A DNA stretch of 7,935 nucleotides from Bacillota bacterium (GCA_023443925.1 JAEZSL010000369.1:1-7935); one strand, 5' to 3'. Numbered from the stretch's first letter, positions 1 through 6,310 are shown. Numbers and translations: made by a program. The notes: generated by a model from the sequence alone, not told the origin.

Positions 1-116
1 AATCAATCATGGGTATTTTTAGTTTGGATTTATCAAAACCTATTGATTTAAATATCCATAGCGAAGACAGCGTTGATAAAATTCTTAGTATTTTAAAACC
101 TTATATCGTTGAATAA
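1..116 (+). CDS. C-terminal end of an unidentified plus-strand gene (partial)
   Basis: An open frame enters from the left edge (complete codons begin at base 3) and ends at TAA 114-116, leaving 37 visible residues. The tail contains GIFSLDLSKPIDLNI and ends KPYIVE. The frame is probably real, because it runs stop-free into a TAA followed 22 bases later by a good intrinsic terminator on the same strand. I do not recognise the protein. A short hydrophobic stretch (IMGIFSLDL) followed by a helix-like acidic segment could fit the C-terminal end of a TetR/AcrR-type regulator, where an HG-x-x-SL-like motif is common, but this is a weak guess. It converges on thiI and is unlikely to be functionally linked to the minus-strand genes. 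Confidence 0.6.
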   Translation, partial: SIMGIFSLDLSKPIDLNIHSEDSVDKILSILKPYIVE

Positions 117-138
117 CGATTTATTAAATTACTTAACA

Positions 139-164
139 GGGGATACATATGTATCCTCTTTTTT
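139..164 (+). terminator. Rho-independent terminator of the left-edge gene
   Basis: The arms GGGGATAC (139-146) and GTATCCTC (151-158) form an 8-bp stem with one G-T wobble around an ATAT loop. Six T residues follow at 159-164. It lies 22 bases after the TAA of the plus-strand gene, which is the expected place. The T-run is only on the plus-strand side, so it should act mainly in that direction. Confidence 0.85.
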
Positions 165-168
165 CATT

Positions 169-272
169 CCGTCAGGACGGCTGCTTCTCCAGCAGATTAC
201 ACATGGCGCACTTAAGCTGGATGTCACTGTCGTGACAGCGCGTCAGCGCTAGAGTCTGGCAAGCCAGACTCT
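169..272 (+). repeat. GC-rich five-hairpin intergenic element
   Basis: Five short, mostly perfect inverted repeats lie almost end to end: CCGT/ACGG (169-180), CTGCT/AGCAG (181-195), TGTCAC/GTGACA (222-237), AGCGC/GCGCT (237-250) and AGAGTCTGG/CCAGACTCT (251-272). By hand count the block is about 57% G+C (171-272), while the following 60 bases are about 32%, so composition changes abruptly. I see no open reading frame worth calling. It lies in a convergent gap and is probably a non-coding dispersed repeat or structured RNA. Only one copy is in this window, so the repeat label is inference. Strand is given as plus because the last hairpin has its T-rich tail on that side. Confidence 0.5.
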
Positions 273-281
273 TTCTTATTT
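251..281 (+). terminator. Second terminator-like hairpin on the plus strand
   Basis: A perfect 9-bp stem, AGAGTCTGG (251-259) and CCAGACTCT (264-272), closes a CAAG loop and is followed by the T-rich tract TTTCTTATTT. It is the last stem of the five-hairpin block. It would act as a backup terminator for the left-edge gene, or as the terminator of the block itself if that block is transcribed. On the minus strand no T-run follows the stem, so it is not a good terminator for thiI. Confidence 0.6.
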
Positions 282-428
282 ATCAATCATGCCGAATAAT
301 TGATACGGCAATGTTCTTTATTTCAGGTAAAATTATCCCTCAGAAATCTATAATTTGAATCAATTACTCATCCCGCAATCTTCTTCCTGACAATTAAAAA
401 GTCTGGTTTATCTCTGACCCCCATCTAT
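282..428. other. AT-rich convergent intergenic stretch, no gene seen
   Basis: This is the rest of the 312-base gap between the left-edge gene and thiI. It holds no credible open frame. Two overlapping inverted repeats lie at its left end (281-310). Downstream of thiI on the minus strand I found no convincing intrinsic terminator: a run of five T (396-400) follows only a weak, mismatched stem. The thiI transcript may therefore read on into the hairpin block, or end by another mechanism. Confidence 0.5.
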
Positions 429-1604
429 CTACTGTATAAAAATAGTTTCTATACTTTCCATAGCCGTCTTTACCAATTCATCAATACTTTCTTCCAGAGA
501 TCTCTCGGAATGCCGTATTACCTTTAAACTGGGCTTTGTAACCGGATGTTTTGCTACAAAGATTGTGCAGCAGTCTTCAAAAGGCAGAATCGAAGTTTCA
601 TAGGTGTTGATTCTTTCTGCTATATCAACAATATCCTGCTTATCAAAAGCAATTAAAGGACGGTAAACCGGCAGACTGCATACTTCATTAGTAGCAGCAA
701 GACTGTGAAGGGTCTGACTTGCTACCTGGCCGATACTTTCTCCGGTAATCAAGCCAAGGCAGCCGGAGGCTGTCGCCAGGTTCTCAGCAATACGCATCAT
801 ATACCTTCTCATGATAATCGTTAATTCCTCGTGAGGGCATTTTTCATATATAGAGAGCTGTATATCGGTGAAATTCACAACATGGAGTTTTATCGGACCG
901 GTATATCTGGAAATCAGCCTGGCCAGATCCACTACCTTCTGTTTCGCTCTTTCACTGGTGTAAGGCGGTGCATGAAAGTACACCGCGTCAATGGTGACAC
1001 CTCTTTTGGCAATCATATAACCGGCAACCGGGCTGTCTATACCGCCGGAGAGTAAAAGCATGGCCTTTCCGTTGGTGCCTACCGGCATTCCTCCTGGTCC
1101 GGGAATAACCTCGGAATAGACATAAGAGCGGTTTCTTACCTCAACCATGATCCGAACGGACGGATTATGAACATCCACTTTCATTTCAGGAAAACGGCGC
1201 AATAAATAAGCTCCCATTTCTATACAGATTTCGGGAGATGTCAAAGGATATTTTTTGTCACTGCGCTTCGCTTCCATCTTAAAAGTAAAATTTTTATCGG
1301 TATATCTTTCTTCTACGTAATCTCCCACCGCCTGGGTCAGAGGCTCCCACTCTATGGTATCAATAATAGCTACGGGGCATATCTGGGCGATACCAAATAC
1401 ACGCTTTAAGGATTCAACGGTTTCCTCATAATCATATTCATCCGGGCATTCTATATAAATTCTTCCCTGTTCCTTGGTTACCAGATAATCACCCAGCCCA
1501 CGCAGTGAATTCTTTATCTGGTCTTTTAAGGCGTTCTCAAACAGATATCTGTTCTTACCCTTAATACCGATTTCCGCGTACTTAATCAAAAATGCTTTAT
1601 ACAT
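429..1604 (-). CDS. thiI: tRNA 4-thiouridine synthase ThiI (THUMP plus PP-loop, no rhodanese domain)
   Basis: ThiI adenylates U8 of tRNA with ATP and replaces the oxygen with sulfur to give 4-thiouridine; in some bacteria it also supplies sulfur for thiamine thiazole. The 391-residue protein has an N-terminal ferredoxin-like/THUMP region (about 1-165, with KYAEIGIKGKNR at 8-19). The adenylation domain carries the PP-loop SGGIDSP (186-192) and the family motif TGESIGQVASQT (287-298). EDCCTIF (343-349) holds Cys345 and Cys346, in the region of the catalytic Cys344 of E. coli ThiI. The protein stops soon afterwards, so the C-terminal rhodanese domain of the E. coli enzyme is absent, as in Bacillus ThiI. 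The ATG at 1604 has a good ribosome binding site (GAAAGGA, 6 nt upstream). It follows the cysteine desulfurase by 47 nt and is almost certainly co-transcribed with it; that enzyme is the likely sulfur donor. Confidence 0.96.
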   Translation of the reverse strand: MYKAFLIKYAEIGIKGKNRYLFENALKDQIKNSLRGLGDYLVTKEQGRIYIECPDEYDYEETVESLKRVFGIAQICPVAIIDTIEWEPLTQAVGDYVEERYTDKNFTFKMEAKRSDKKYPLTSPEICIEMGAYLLRRFPEMKVDVHNPSVRIMVEVRNRSYVYSEVIPGPGGMPVGTNGKAMLLLSGGIDSPVAGYMIAKRGVTIDAVYFHAPPYTSERAKQKVVDLARLISRYTGPIKLHVVNFTDIQLSIYEKCPHEELTIIMRRYMMRIAENLATASGCLGLITGESIGQVASQTLHSLAATNEVCSLPVYRPLIAFDKQDIVDIAERINTYETSILPFEDCCTIFVAKHPVTKPSLKVIRHSERSLEESIDELVKTAMESIETIFIQ

Positions 1605-1651
1605 GCTTTTTCCTTTCTATGGTTCAGCTTTTTCTGCTTTACCTGTAACGA

Positions 1652-2812
1652 TTAATGCCTGCTGTATTTTCTTAAAACAGGCAGCAGCTCTTTGAGCATA
1701 CTGATTGCATATTGTATTTCTTCTATGGTTGTGAAAACAGAAAAACTAAACCGCAAAGTGGAATCCAGTAAATCTTCCGGAACTCCGATGGCTTTAAGGG
1801 TTCCGCTTAACTGGGGATGGTTTGTGGCACATGCTGATCCGGAAGAAACATAGACTCCCTTATCTTCCAGGGCATGCAGCAAAACTTCACTCCGTATTCC
1901 GGTAAAGCTTACACTTACGATATGAGGGGCACTTGACCTTAAGGATTCTCCCACCCCGTTTACGGTAGTTCCATCCATCTGTCTTATTTCCTCTATAAAC
2001 GCTTCTTTCAAAAGGAACATGGCTTCTCTTTTTTCTTCGTGGTTTTTATAAATATCAGTAACAGCCTGTCCAAGTCCGGCAATTGCCGGTACATTCTCCG
2101 TACCGGAACGCATACCTTTCTGCTGGCCTCCTCCGAATAATATCGGTTTTATCTTAACCTTATCACGGACGTACAGACACCCGCTGCCTTTTGGCCCATG
2201 AATTTTATGTCCGCTTATGGATAACAGGTCAATTCCTTCCCGTTTCGGATATATTTTGAACTTGCCAAAGGCCTGTATGGCATCTACATGAAGCAGAACT
2301 TTCGGATTTTTCTCTTTTATGCGCTTTGAAATCTCACTGATGCTTTGTACGGAACCAATTTCGTTGTTCACATACATTACCGATACCAATACCGTATCCT
2401 CACAAACTTCTTCCATAAGTGCATCCAGTTGTACATTCCCATACCCATCCACCGGTACATAAGATACCCGGAATCCGTTCTCCTCCAGATACATTAACGG
2501 ATTATGTATGGAAGGATGTTCTATTCTGGTTGTTATAATATGATTACCACTGCGTTTATTTGCATACGCCGTTCCGATGACGGCAAGATTATTGGACTCC
2601 GTACCGCCTGAGGTGAAAATTATTTCCTTGGCATCCACTTTTAAACTGCCAGCTATAATCTGCCTTGCATTCTTGATATAATTTTCAGCATCAAGTCCTT
2701 TTTTATGCATGGAAGACGGATTTCCATAATCCGCACATAAAGTTTCCACCATTATATTTTTAACTGAATCAAATGCCCTTGTAGTAGCGGCATTGTCCAA
2801 ATATGCTTCCAT
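1652..2812 (-). CDS. Cysteine desulfurase, IscS/NifS-type (likely sulfur donor to ThiI)
   Basis: This PLP enzyme of the class V aminotransferase fold converts cysteine to alanine and carries the sulfur as a persulfide. Counting from the chosen Met, the 386-residue protein shows the start motif YLDNAATT, FTSGGTESNN (66-75), IEHPS with His99 (the His stacking on PLP), HVDAIQAFGK with Asp177 and Gln180, and SGHKIHGPKG with the Schiff-base Lys203. The persulfide Cys328 lies in SSGSAC, followed by a long flexible loop typical of the IscS/NifS group rather than SufS. I start at the ATG at 2812 because AAGGAG lies 4 nt upstream and family members begin M-x-x-YLDNAATT. An upstream in-frame ATG at 2836 would add eight residues encoded by the adjacent repeat. 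The pairing with a rhodanese-less ThiI matches the dedicated NifZ-ThiI pair of Bacillus subtilis, so the partner assignment is inference from context. Confidence 0.95.
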   Translation of the reverse strand: MEAYLDNAATTRAFDSVKNIMVETLCADYGNPSSMHKKGLDAENYIKNARQIIAGSLKVDAKEIIFTSGGTESNNLAVIGTAYANKRSGNHIITTRIEHPSIHNPLMYLEENGFRVSYVPVDGYGNVQLDALMEEVCEDTVLVSVMYVNNEIGSVQSISEISKRIKEKNPKVLLHVDAIQAFGKFKIYPKREGIDLLSISGHKIHGPKGSGCLYVRDKVKIKPILFGGGQQKGMRSGTENVPAIAGLGQAVTDIYKNHEEKREAMFLLKEAFIEEIRQMDGTTVNGVGESLRSSAPHIVSVSFTGIRSEVLLHALEDKGVYVSSGSACATNHPQLSGTLKAIGVPEDLLDSTLRFSFSVFTTIEEIQYAISMLKELLPVLRKYSRH

Positions 2813-2816
2813 TTTT

Positions 2817-2822
2817 CTCCTT
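2817..2822 (-). promoter_or_regulatory. Ribosome binding site that fixes the cysteine desulfurase start
   Basis: AAGGAG reads on the minus strand 4 nt before the ATG at 2812. It begins at the base right after the point where repeat copy A stops matching copy B. The upstream ATG at 2836 has no such site, so this element decides the start. Confidence 0.75.
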
Positions 2823-2957
2823 AGCTCCCATAGCATAAAGCATCTGCTGGCAGATGTTTTACTGCCTCAAATCAGGATGTGAAATGTATTTTATTTCACA
2901 CTGCTCTCATTCTTTTTGGGCATAAATCGTGAAGAATAGCCTCTTTTGCTATTCTTC
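2823..2957 (-). repeat. Multi-hairpin tandem repeat, copy A (truncated)
   Basis: About 135 bp is imperfectly repeated at 2994-3128. Hairpins, by plus coordinates: a perfect 10-bp stem GAAGAATAGC/GCTATTCTTC (2931-2957, 7-nt loop); a perfect 8-bp stem TGTGAAAT/ATTTCACA (2878-2900); and a stem of 14 pairs around a CTGG loop with one bulged C (2833-2865, core CATCTG/CAGATG). It lacks the last ~36 bases of copy B (2958-2993) and stops at the desulfurase ribosome binding site. There is no credible gene inside. Orientation is given as minus because it is presumably transcribed with the operon. Confidence 0.85.
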
Positions 2958-3128
2958 TAATGACTCGCATGCATCTCGCGAGGCAATTCACACTAGCTCC
3001 CATGGCATAATCATCTGCTGGCAGATGATTACTGCCTCAAATCAGGGTATGAAATGTCCTTTATATCACACTAACGCCATGCCTTTTGGGCATAAACCTG
3101 AAGAATAGCCTCTTGTTTGCTACCTTTC
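2958..3128 (-). repeat. Multi-hairpin tandem repeat, copy B (full length, ~170 bp)
   Basis: This copy begins inside the rsmE stop region and runs to the start of copy A, a period of about 170 bp. It keeps the GAAGAATAGC-type arm (3100-3109), now pairing imperfectly with 3119-3128 across the rsmE stop codon. It also has an ATGCC/GGCAT stem (3079-3093) that is lost in copy A. The bulged stem (3004-3036) contains a 22-bp perfect palindrome at 3009-3030. A CTCGC/GCGAG stem (2964-2982) is unique to this copy. The 8-bp stem of copy A is degraded here by two mismatches (3048-3070). Long identical blocks shared with copy A include ACTGCCTCAAATCAGG and AAGAATAGCCTCTT. Confidence 0.85.
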
Positions 3129-3860
3129 CATCTGCAGCATGATCATAGACAGCACCGCAAGTCCGGCTGTCTCCGTACGCAATATTCTTCTTCCCAGGGT
3201 AATTGGTAAAACACCGGCATCCGATGCCTGTTTTACCTCTTCTTCCTCAAATCCGCCTTCCGGACCGATGAAGATACCGATTGTCTGAGTGTTAGTTAGT
3301 TCCTTTATAGTACTCCTGGTTTTTGAAATATCGCCTGCATTCTCATAGGGAATCACTTTACAATCCATGCCGGCCGCATAAGTGAGGGCTTCCCGAAAAG
3401 TCATGGTGTCCGTAATCCGCGGTATGATCCCGCGGTTGGACTGTTTTGCTGCACTGGCTGCAATTGTCTGCCAGCGCTCAAGCTTTTTCTGTTCTTTTTT
3501 CCTGTCCTCCAATTTAACCACAGTTCTTCTGGTCATAACAGGAATAATCTCATAAACCCCTAATTCCACTGCTTTTTGTATAATCAGTTCCATTTTATCT
3601 TTCTTGGGAACCCCCTGAAAAAGATAAATTCTTCCGTCCAGTTCCGTATCCGTCTCCCGGATATTAAGAACCTCCGCTATAATCGCACCGTCTGTTTCCT
3701 CTTTGATTATACAGTAAAAATCTTTACCTTGTCCATTGCAGATAATTATCTTCTCACCGGGTTTCATACGTAATACATTTTTAATATGGTTGACATCCGG
3801 ACCCGTAATTCTTATCTCTTTATCACCGGTCTGATCCGGCTCTACATAGAAACGGTACAT
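3120..3860 (-). CDS. rsmE: 16S rRNA (uracil1498-N3)-methyltransferase RsmE
   Basis: RsmE methylates N3 of U1498 in 16S rRNA within the small subunit, using S-adenosylmethionine. From the chosen Met the protein has 246 residues, the usual family length. The N-terminal PUA-like domain carries HIKNVLRMKPGE (25-36). The SPOUT methyltransferase domain carries KKDKMELIIQKAVELGV (86-102), AAKQSNR (137-143; I recall Glu as more usual at the Lys position), IGPEGGF (198-204) and LGRRILRTETA (222-232), the trefoil-knot SAM-binding region. I start at the ATG at 3860 because the family begins with M-x-x-FYVE-like sequence. A GTG at 3908 would add 16 residues but has no good ribosome binding site. The chosen ATG has only a distant AAAGG (12 nt), so the start is uncertain. 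The gene follows prmA, the common Firmicutes order. Its stop codon lies within the flanking repeat. Confidence 0.92.
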   Translation of the reverse strand: MYRFYVEPDQTGDKEIRITGPDVNHIKNVLRMKPGEKIIICNGQGKDFYCIIKEETDGAIIAEVLNIRETDTELDGRIYLFQGVPKKDKMELIIQKAVELGVYEIIPVMTRRTVVKLEDRKKEQKKLERWQTIAASAAKQSNRGIIPRITDTMTFREALTYAAGMDCKVIPYENAGDISKTRSTIKELTNTQTIGIFIGPEGGFEEEEVKQASDAGVLPITLGRRILRTETAGLAVLSMIMLQMER

Positions 3861-3925
3861 AACAGCACCAGGCCTTTCTTTTATACTGGCTTTCACAGGC
3901 GCTTTCACATTTAAAATGAATTTGC

Positions 3926-4879
3926 CTATTTTTGTGCCACAATGGAGACCCAGTCTCCCATTTCATTTATTTCAAGGATTTTAAATCCATTTGTTAATAT
4001 AGCTTCTTTTACAGCTTCTTTTTTGGTATTGATAATCCCGGAACTTATGAATATACCGCCGTGCTTGATATGACGGCCGATTTCGGCCGATAAAGGTATA
4101 ATAATATCAGCCAGAATATTTGCAACAGCCATATCATAACACTCAAAACCAGTTTCCGTTTGCAACTCATCATCGGTTATGATATCACCGTTTAAGATAG
4201 TTAAAACATCCGAACCAATCCGGTTTACTTCCGCATTCTCACAAGCAGCCTTTACCGCATTGGGATCAATATCCGTTCCGGTTACTTCTGCCGCCCCTAA
4301 TTTTGCTCCGATAATGGACAAAATTCCGCTTCCGCAGCCCACATCCAGTAATCGTATTCCAGCTTTTATATATTTTTTGATACCTAAAATACAAAGTTTC
4401 GTTGTTTCATGGGAACCGGTGCCAAAAGCGGTACCCGGATCAATTTCAATGATCAGGTCCGTCGCTTTCACCTCATCAAGTTTTTCCCAGGTCGGTTTAA
4501 TTACAATAGTTTCATCAATACGAAAGGGCTTAAAATATGCTTTCCAGTTATTAATCCAGTCGGTATCTTCTGTTTCCGATATCTCAATATTACCGGTTCC
4601 TATGTCCGTAAATGCTGATAACTCCTTAAGGCCGTCATGTATCTTATCAAGCGTATTTTGAATGTTCTCGTCTTCTTCCAAATAAAAGCTGACAAGGGCA
4701 GTTTTATCTTCGGTATTTAATTCAGGCAGGATATCAATGAACATCGCTTTCTTTTCCTGTTCCGTTATAGGGACGTTGTCGATGATTTCAATACCCTCTA
4801 TTCCTAATTCACTCAGCATATCGCTTACCAGATCCACTGCTTCCGCCATAGTAGATAAGGTTAATTTTGTCCATTTCAT
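3926..4879 (-). CDS. prmA: Ribosomal protein L11 methyltransferase PrmA
   Basis: PrmA transfers methyl groups from S-adenosylmethionine to amino groups of ribosomal protein L11 in the cytoplasm. The 317-residue protein has the usual length. An N-terminal substrate-recognition domain (about 1-100) leads to DWINNWKAYFKPF (107-119). Then comes the diagnostic DPGTAFGTGSHETT (147-160), followed by the class I methyltransferase SAM motif LLDVGCGSGILSI (177-189), the acidic post-I motif TDID (202-205) and ANILADII (253-260), the motif IV region. The ATG at 4879 has AAAGGG 8 nt upstream and MKWTKLTL is a normal family start. It sits between dnaJ and rsmE, the standard Firmicutes arrangement, and is expected to be co-transcribed with them, although 118 nt with two hairpins separates it from dnaJ. 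Confidence 0.96.
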   Translation of the reverse strand: MKWTKLTLSTMAEAVDLVSDMLSELGIEGIEIIDNVPITEQEKKAMFIDILPELNTEDKTALVSFYLEEDENIQNTLDKIHDGLKELSAFTDIGTGNIEISETEDTDWINNWKAYFKPFRIDETIVIKPTWEKLDEVKATDLIIEIDPGTAFGTGSHETTKLCILGIKKYIKAGIRLLDVGCGSGILSIIGAKLGAAEVTGTDIDPNAVKAACENAEVNRIGSDVLTILNGDIITDDELQTETGFECYDMAVANILADIIIPLSAEIGRHIKHGGIFISSGIINTKKEAVKEAILTNGFKILEINEMGDWVSIVAQK

Positions 4880-4895
4880 ATTTTACACCCTTTGC

Positions 4896-4919
4896 ATATC
4901 TCAGGACAACCTGGGATAT
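4896..4919 (-). promoter_or_regulatory. Hairpin just upstream of the prmA ribosome binding site
   Basis: The arms ATATCTCAGG (4896-4905) and CCTGGGATAT (4910-4919) form a 10-bp stem around a 4-nt loop, with one imperfect pair (U-G if the plus strand is transcribed, C-A in the minus-strand mRNA). It lies two bases from the AAAGGG ribosome binding site of prmA (4888-4893). There is no T-run, so it is not a terminator. It may affect mRNA stability or prmA translation; that role is inference. Confidence 0.45.
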
Positions 4920-4920
4920 T

Positions 4921-4958
4921 TGCCATGTAATACTATGTGAAAGAATCACATCATGGCA
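4921..4958 (-). promoter_or_regulatory. Bulged long hairpin in the dnaJ-prmA gap
   Basis: TGCCATG (4921-4927) pairs with CATGGCA (4952-4958), and ATGTGA (4935-4940) with TCACAT (4946-4951). This gives 13 bp interrupted only by a 7-nt one-sided bulge (4928-4934), with a 5-nt loop. It directly adjoins the previous hairpin. With no T-run on the minus strand it is more likely a processing or stabilising element between dnaJ and prmA than a terminator. Confidence 0.5.
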
Positions 4959-4997
4959 CCTTTCATTTTCAAAACTTGCAAACTATTAACTAAAAAT

Positions 4998-6149
4998 TCA
5001 TTTCCAGAATTTTTTCTTTCCTTTTTCCTTCTCTTTTTCAGGCTCCGGAGAATCAGACTCGGCTTTAGTGTTATTCATTGCAGCGTCAAATTTCTCCAAT
5101 AATTCTTTTTGTTCACTGCTTAACTTGGTAGGAATCTGAACCACTAAAGTAACATAATGGTCGCCGCGTACCTGTTTATTGCGGAGAGTCGGAACACCTT
5201 TGCTTTTCAGCCTGACTTTGGTATCGGTCTGGGTTCCGGGTTTAACCGTATAAAGAACATCTCCGTCAACGGTACTAATCCTTACATCACCGCCAAGAGT
5301 AGCCTGAACAAAGGAAATTGGTGCAGTTGAGTAGATATCATAATCCTGTCTCTGGAAGATGGGATGTCTACTTACGGTTACTTCTACTAAAAGATCTCCT
5401 CTTTCACCGCCGTTAGTTCCCGGTTCTCCTTTTTCACGGATACGGATACTCTGTCCGTTGTCGATACCGGCCGGAATGGATACCTGAATTTTTTTCTTTT
5501 TGCTTACATAACCGGTGCCATAGCAATCCTGGCACTTATCTTTAATAACCTTGCCGGTACCATTACAATCCGGACAGGTCTGTACATTACGCACCATTCC
5601 AAATAAAGACTGCTGCGTATATACTACCTGGCCCTTGCCGCCGCACTTACCGCAGGTCTCCGAGCTGGACCCTGGTTTCGCACCGGAACCGTGGCAGGTC
5701 GTACATTCCTCTTTAAGATTCAGATCCAGTTCCTTATCCACACCGGTTACTGCTTCCTGGAAGGTAATCCTGACACCGGTACGTACATTAGGGCCTTTCA
5801 TGGGGCCATTGCTGGCTCTTCTGCTTCTTCCGCCGCCGAATAAATCACCGAAAATATCGCCGAAGATATCACCCATATCCATATTGTTAAAATCAAATCC
5901 GCCGGCACCGCCTGCGCCCCCGTCAAATGCGGAGTGTCCGAACTGATCGTACTGTCTTCTCTTCTCTGCATCGCTTAATACCGCATATGCTTCCGATGCT
6001 TCCTTAAACATTGCCTCCGCAGTTTTATCACCGGGATTGGCATCCGGGTGATACTTCTTGGCCAATTGTCTGTAAGCCTTTTTTATATCATCATCCGACG
6101 CTGACCTGGATACCCCCAGGACCTCGTAATAATCACGTTTATCTGCCAT
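4998..6149 (-). CDS. dnaJ: Chaperone protein DnaJ (Hsp40, type I)
   Basis: DnaJ is the co-chaperone that delivers unfolded proteins to DnaK and stimulates its ATPase. The 383-residue protein has the full type I layout. The J domain (about 5-70) contains the catalytic HPD (34-36). A Gly/Phe-rich linker follows (77-107, repeated DIFGD). The zinc domain has four CxxCxGxG motifs with cysteines at 149/152, 166/169, 192/195 and 206/209. The C-terminal substrate-binding domains run from about 215 to 345. The tail (365-383) is unusually charged, rich in Lys and Glu, ending KKKFWK. The start is the ATG at 6149, opening [20 protein letters not shown] lies 12 nt upstream, longer than optimal. It follows dnaK after 264 nt that hold a separate promoter and structured leader, so expression can be independent of dnaK. 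Confidence 0.97.
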   Translation of the reverse strand: MADKRDYYEVLGVSRSASDDDIKKAYRQLAKKYHPDANPGDKTAEAMFKEASEAYAVLSDAEKRRQYDQFGHSAFDGGAGGAGGFDFNNMDMGDIFGDIFGDLFGGGRSRRASNGPMKGPNVRTGVRITFQEAVTGVDKELDLNLKEECTTCHGSGAKPGSSSETCGKCGGKGQVVYTQQSLFGMVRNVQTCPDCNGTGKVIKDKCQDCYGTGYVSKKKKIQVSIPAGIDNGQSIRIREKGEPGTNGGERGDLLVEVTVSRHPIFQRQDYDIYSTAPISFVQATLGGDVRISTVDGDVLYTVKPGTQTDTKVRLKSKGVPTLRNKQVRGDHYVTLVVQIPTKLSSEQKELLEKFDAAMNNTKAESDSPEPEKEKEKGKKKFWK

Positions 6150-6161
6150 GCTCTAATCCAT

Positions 6162-6168
6162 CCTCCTT
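6162..6168 (-). promoter_or_regulatory. dnaJ ribosome binding site with long spacing
   Basis: AAGGAGG is a near-perfect Shine-Dalgarno sequence but lies 12 nt from the dnaJ ATG at 6149. An ATG starts directly after it (6161) and opens only the two-codon frame ATG GAT TAG. The intended start is still 6149, where the conserved J-domain begins. Confidence 0.7.
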
Positions 6169-6216
6169 ATACTTCTCAAGTGAATCATGCAACCATCATT
6201 CCATTTATTTATATCG

Positions 6217-6248
6217 ACAAATAGGCAGTCGTTAGACCGCCTATTTGT
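6217..6248 (-). promoter_or_regulatory. 14-bp hairpin in the dnaJ leader
   Basis: The arms ACAAATAGGCAGTC (6217-6230) and GACCGCCTATTTGT (6235-6248) flank a 4-nt loop. In the minus-strand RNA all 14 positions pair, one as G-U. On the plus strand that position is an A-C mismatch, which suggests the minus-strand RNA is the form that folds. No T-run follows, so it is not an ordinary terminator. It does not match the CIRCE/HrcA operator. Confidence 0.7.
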
Positions 6249-6252
6249 TACT

Positions 6253-6272
6253 GTTACGGGACGACCCATAAC
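6253..6272 (-). promoter_or_regulatory. 8-bp hairpin in the dnaJ leader
   Basis: In the minus-strand RNA, GUUAUGGG pairs with CCCGUAAC around a UCGU loop, with one U-G pair. Again the odd position would be a C-A mismatch on the plus strand. It lies four bases from the 14-bp hairpin, so the two form a tandem structured leader. Confidence 0.55.
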
Positions 6273-6310
6273 TATATATATTGATTCTTCGATTCGACAA
6301 GTCAAATCAT

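Noticed and set aside
396..428. Possible minus-strand terminator for thiI (GTCAGAG...CCAGAC followed by TTTTT)
   Set aside because: The stem has only three outer pairs and then mismatches, too weak to call.
470..520. RHSERSLEES in the ThiI C-terminus resembles the peptide made when a common bacterial intergenic repeat is translated
   Set aside because: The segment can be fitted without a large insertion to what I recall of other ThiI C-terminal tails, and there is no inverted repeat at the DNA level, so it is probably normal coding sequence.
831..1055. Plus-strand open frames opposite thiI, rsmE, prmA, dnaJ and dnaK (for example 831-1055, 4179-4661, 5551-5946, 7234-7575)
   Set aside because: They lie antisense inside well-recognised conserved genes, have no recognisable protein features and are shadows of the minus-strand codons.
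2891..3093. Matching ten-codon frames in the two repeat copies (MPKKNESSVK at 2923-2891 and MPKRHGVSVI at 3093-3061)
   Set aside because: No ribosome binding site at a useful distance, and half the residues differ; the shared length follows from the repeat itself.
2823..3128. CRISPR array
   Set aside because: Only two long imperfect units lying directly against each other, with no spacers and no cas genes.
3861..3908. Longer RsmE starting at GTG 3908
   Set aside because: No ribosome binding site and the extra 16 residues do not look like the family start, although the chosen ATG also has a weak site.
6217..6248. CIRCE/HrcA operator upstream of dnaJ
   Set aside because: The inverted repeat has 14-bp arms and a 4-base spacer with no TTAGCACTC core, so it is not CIRCE.
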